Assembly (NCBI RefSeq): GCF_900104185.1
Contig: NZ_FNIZ01000001.1
Span: 191,374 to 255,373 of the forward strand
Origin: Halobacillus aidingensis
GTDB taxonomy: Bacteria; Bacillota; Bacilli; Bacillales; Halobacillaceae
DNA: 64,000 nt
Direction of reading: 5' to 3'
In this document: one piece after another, positions 62,149-64,000 of the stretch
Numbering within the stretch: the first letter of the stretch is position 1
Layout of the letters: each line of letters starts with the position of its first letter
Translations under genes and position numbers: made by a program
The notes under the pieces: model-generated
Seen by the model: the letters and a program-made list of their open reading frames with translations, nothing else
The model's database searches: none
Told to the model about the DNA's origin: nothing

Positions 62149-62163
62149 TGATAGCGTTTACAA
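62149..62163 (-). promoter_or_regulatory. Perfect cre before the sigma-54 activator gene
   Basis: On the minus strand TTGTAAACGCTATCA matches WTGNAANCGNWNNCW at all positions. It is 32-46 bases before the start codon, so CcpA should repress the activator when sugar is plentiful. Confidence 0.75.
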
Positions 62164-62222
62164 ACTCATTTATTAAAAGTCTATCAGAAGACCCCCACAC
62201 ATACTAGATACAACCTAAAAAA

Positions 62223-62265
62223 TACCGTACCAGGTCATCCATATTCTGGATGACCTGGTACGGTA
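62223..62265. repeat. ACCAGGTCAT-family hairpin, copy 5
   Basis: A perfect 19-bp inverted repeat with TATTC loop: TACCGTACCAGGTCATCCA and its complement. It lies after the stop of the M48 protease gene and may act as its terminator, though the T run is poor. Confidence 0.85.
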
Positions 62266-62280
62266 AATATTGTAAGTCTG

Positions 62281-63555
62281 TTATTCTTCTTTCATATCAA
62301 TGCCCTGATAAGACTCAAGCATATGGATGCGTTCCATCATTGTCGGATGTCCGTAGCGTAAATATTTGACGAGCGCAGGCGGGTGGACGTCGCTCAACCC
62401 GTTCACCGTAAGCTCCTGGAACGATCCAATCGCCCCATCCGGATCCTGGGTCATTTCAATCGCGTACTGGTCGGCATCTGTTTCGGCATTCCTTGAAATG
62501 GCAAGCTCCACTGGACTTGATAAAAACGAAAGCATCGTCAGGATGAGGAAAAACATCGGCAGACTGGCGATATCCGATACTTTTGTGAAGCCGAGCCTTT
62601 CTCCCCATCTACGCGTTGCATACCGCAATAAATGATAGGTGAAGAAAAGTCCAAAGAACGTTGCGACAATAACACCAGCTAAATTCCAATACAAGTGATT
62701 CATGACGTAATGACCGATTTCATGCGCCATTATAAACAGCACCTCATTTTCCTGAAGGCGGTTCAGTGTCGTATCCCACAACACGATGCGCAAATTCGAA
62801 CCTATGCCGTTCACATAGGCATTCATGCTGTTCGTCTTTTCGGACATATTCACTTCATACACCCGCTCAGCAGGAACGTCTGCTTCATCCGCAAGCGCGA
62901 GAATTTTTTCTTCCAGCTGCTTGTCTTGAAGCTCAGTGAAGTCGTTGTAAAGCGGATCGATGACGACCGGCTGTAAGTACATCATGAAAAATAAAAATGG
63001 GATCATGAGCACCCAGGCAATCAGCCACCAGCGTTTTTCGAACTTTTTCATAAGGAAATATAGGACGGTGATGAGAAGCGCCATGATGATGAACCCGATC
63101 CAAAATCCGACCAGCTCATCACGCATCCAGCTGGAAAAGCTTTGTGTGGAAATGCCATATTCTACAGACAGCCACCGTCTCGCATAATCCAACGGAAATA
63201 AAAGAATCGTCGTCAACGTTTGCAGCAGTAAAACGAAGATTGGAATTTGAATGATGCGGAAACGGGAAATCTGCTTGCCGAAATTTTTAAAAACGACCGA
63301 GGCACCAAAAATCATCACACCAAGATAGATGATCCATTCGAGCGGCTCCCCGAGAAAAGATAAGAAGTTCTGATACCGCGAATACTCCTGGCTCAGCTCC
63401 AGTTCCTTTTCCGTCATGAACGTCGCGGGATCCGCGGCCGTTCCTTCATACGCTGGCGGAACTCCTACATCTGTCCACTGAAAGAAATAAAGGCCTAACA
63501 AAAGACCATAAATGGCATACAACACGAGCGTCCAAGTGATGAACTTTTTCTTCAC
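62281..63555 (-). CDS. M48-family membrane zinc metalloprotease (Ste24-like)
   Basis: A 424-residue integral membrane peptidase. About six to seven membrane helices surround the zinc motif H278-E-x-x-H282 in MAHEIGHYVMNH, and a downstream ETDADQYAIE gives the third ligand. The N-terminal domain is of the CAAX-protease (M48 N) type. GTG start at 63555 with GGAGGTG close upstream, in preference to a longer frame. It likely degrades or trims membrane proteins. Stand-alone gene. Confidence 0.88.
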   Translation of the reverse strand: MKKKFITWTLVLYAIYGLLLGLYFFQWTDVGVPPAYEGTAADPATFMTEKELELSQEYSRYQNFLSFLGEPLEWIIYLGVMIFGASVVFKNFGKQISRFRIIQIPIFVLLLQTLTTILLFPLDYARRWLSVEYGISTQSFSSWMRDELVGFWIGFIIMALLITVLYFLMKKFEKRWWLIAWVLMIPFLFFMMYLQPVVIDPLYNDFTELQDKQLEEKILALADEADVPAERVYEVNMSEKTNSMNAYVNGIGSNLRIVLWDTTLNRLQENEVLFIMAHEIGHYVMNHLYWNLAGVIVATFFGLFFTYHLLRYATRRWGERLGFTKVSDIASLPMFFLILTMLSFLSSPVELAISRNAETDADQYAIEMTQDPDGAIGSFQELTVNGLSDVHPPALVKYLRYGHPTMMERIHMLESYQGIDMKEE

Positions 63556-63620
63556 TTCCCCACCTCCGAAAAATAGGACTCGTACCATTGTACGAGCCTA
63601 TGTGAATGACTAGAACCCTC

Positions 63621-64000
63621 TTACCCTTTCACAACGAGATGCGATGTTTCACATGGAACATTCGTTAATGCTTTTCTGAGAAAAGGTGGTCGTACTTCGA
63701 TTTTCTCCATATCTTCTAAGGGGATCCATTGATAGATCAGCCGCTCCCCTTCAAGTCCTTGGAAAGGTCCTTCTCTAAATGTCGGTTCCTTTGTGTTTAA
63801 TAAATAGTAGAAAGCCACCTCATGCATATCATCCCCTCGGTGTTCAAAAAACGTCTCCGCCATCCAAACGGTTCGTTCCACCTCTACGGCATAGCCAAGC
63901 TCCTCTTTCATCTCCCGCATAATCGTATCTTCAGAAGCTTCTCCCAGTTCAATGCCTCCACCTGGCAGCGCCCAATACGAATCATTCACCTGTTTATGTA
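63621..64000 (-). CDS. Nudix hydrolase, 5' end outside the window
   Basis: The visible part has the Nudix box GGGIELGEASEDTIMREMKEELG-like segment (G..E near the visible start, REMKEELG core) and a C-terminal domain typical of small NTP/sugar-nucleotide pyrophosphohydrolases. The frame stays open to the right edge (HKQVNDSYWALPGGG), and about 25 residues before the Nudix box are expected, so the true start lies outside the window. Substrate unknown. Confidence 0.85.
   Translation of the reverse strand, partial: HKQVNDSYWALPGGGIELGEASEDTIMREMKEELGYAVEVERTVWMAETFFEHRGDDMHEVAFYYLLNTKEPTFREGPFQGLEGERLIYQWIPLEDMEKIEVRPPFLRKALTNVPCETSHLVVKG

Noticed and set aside
1-64000. CRISPR arrays, tRNA or rRNA genes, toxin-antitoxin pairs, phage genes, insertion sequences
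   Set aside because: I looked for repeat-spacer patterns, cloverleaf-like ends, transposase motifs and small paired genes and found none that could be supported.

Overview
The window reads as chromosomal DNA of a low-to-moderate GC, Gram-positive, endospore-former-type Bacillaceae member, probably a moderately halophilic genus such as Halobacillus or a relative (inference from acidic proteins, strong AGGAGG-type ribosome binding sites, the gene families and their Bacillus subtilis-like regulation). No rRNA, tRNA, CRISPR array, prophage or intact insertion sequence was seen.

Layout. 1-3.2 kb: proline catabolism (start of a PutR-like regulator, putC, putB). 3.5-7.1 kb: universal stress protein with a perfect cre, then the cold/membrane-fluidity module des-desK-desR with two tandem dyads upstream of des. 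7.3-9.1 kb: MFS efflux protein and a Gly/Trp/Pro-rich protein with a twin CX3C tail. 9.2-10.2 kb: gene-free region with an inverted pair of Bacillaceae intergenic repeats, then a lysine riboswitch driving dapA. 11.1-12.4 kb: a sigma-70-family factor in an operon with a ClpP paralogue. 12.5-15.2 kb: small membrane protein, a duplicated 3' scrap of ilvE, a DUF3221-like lipoprotein and ilvE. 15.4-19.9 kb: complete bceRS-bceAB bacitracin-type sensing and resistance module. 20-25.8 kb: CoA-type Nudix, lipoproteins, phosphatase, unknown proteins and a secreted lipase.

26.4-32.1 kb: sucrose region, with an SgrR-N-type regulator facing sacP-kinase-sacA; the operon has a promoter with an internal cre, a ribonucleic antiterminator, a terminator and a SacT-type antiterminator gene. 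33.3-35.4 kb: ahpCF with a near-perfect PerR box. 35.6-44.9 kb: aldo-keto reductase, SAM-riboswitch-controlled YxjG-like methyltransferase, MFS pump plus TetR with two operators flanking the -10, mqo, and a membrane-anchored class-A beta-lactamase-like protein. 44.9-47.3 kb: lrgAB and a lipoprotein. 47.5-53.9 kb: carbohydrate ABC importer without its own ATPase, a glycogen-debranching-type glycosidase and a LacI regulator with three matching operators. 54-55.8 kb: TSUP transporter, rlmH and a repeat protein.

55.9-62.1 kb: a beta-hydroxybutyrate/acetoacetate operon (YxjC-type transporter, thiolase, 3-hydroxybutyrate dehydrogenase, ScoB, ScoA) with a clear -24/-12 promoter, probable upstream activator sites and its own sigma-54 activator gene, which carries a perfect cre. 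62.3-64 kb: M48 membrane protease and a partial Nudix protein.

The region is mainly metabolic and stress-related. Carbon catabolite control (cre sites at usp, sucrose and sigma-54 activator promoters) and riboswitches (lysine, SAM) recur. The least explained signals are a dispersed family of ACCAGGTCAT palindromes at five gene ends, the sigma factor-ClpP pair, the SgrR-N/STAS-like regulator, a 20-bp tandem repeat and the twin-CX3C protein.
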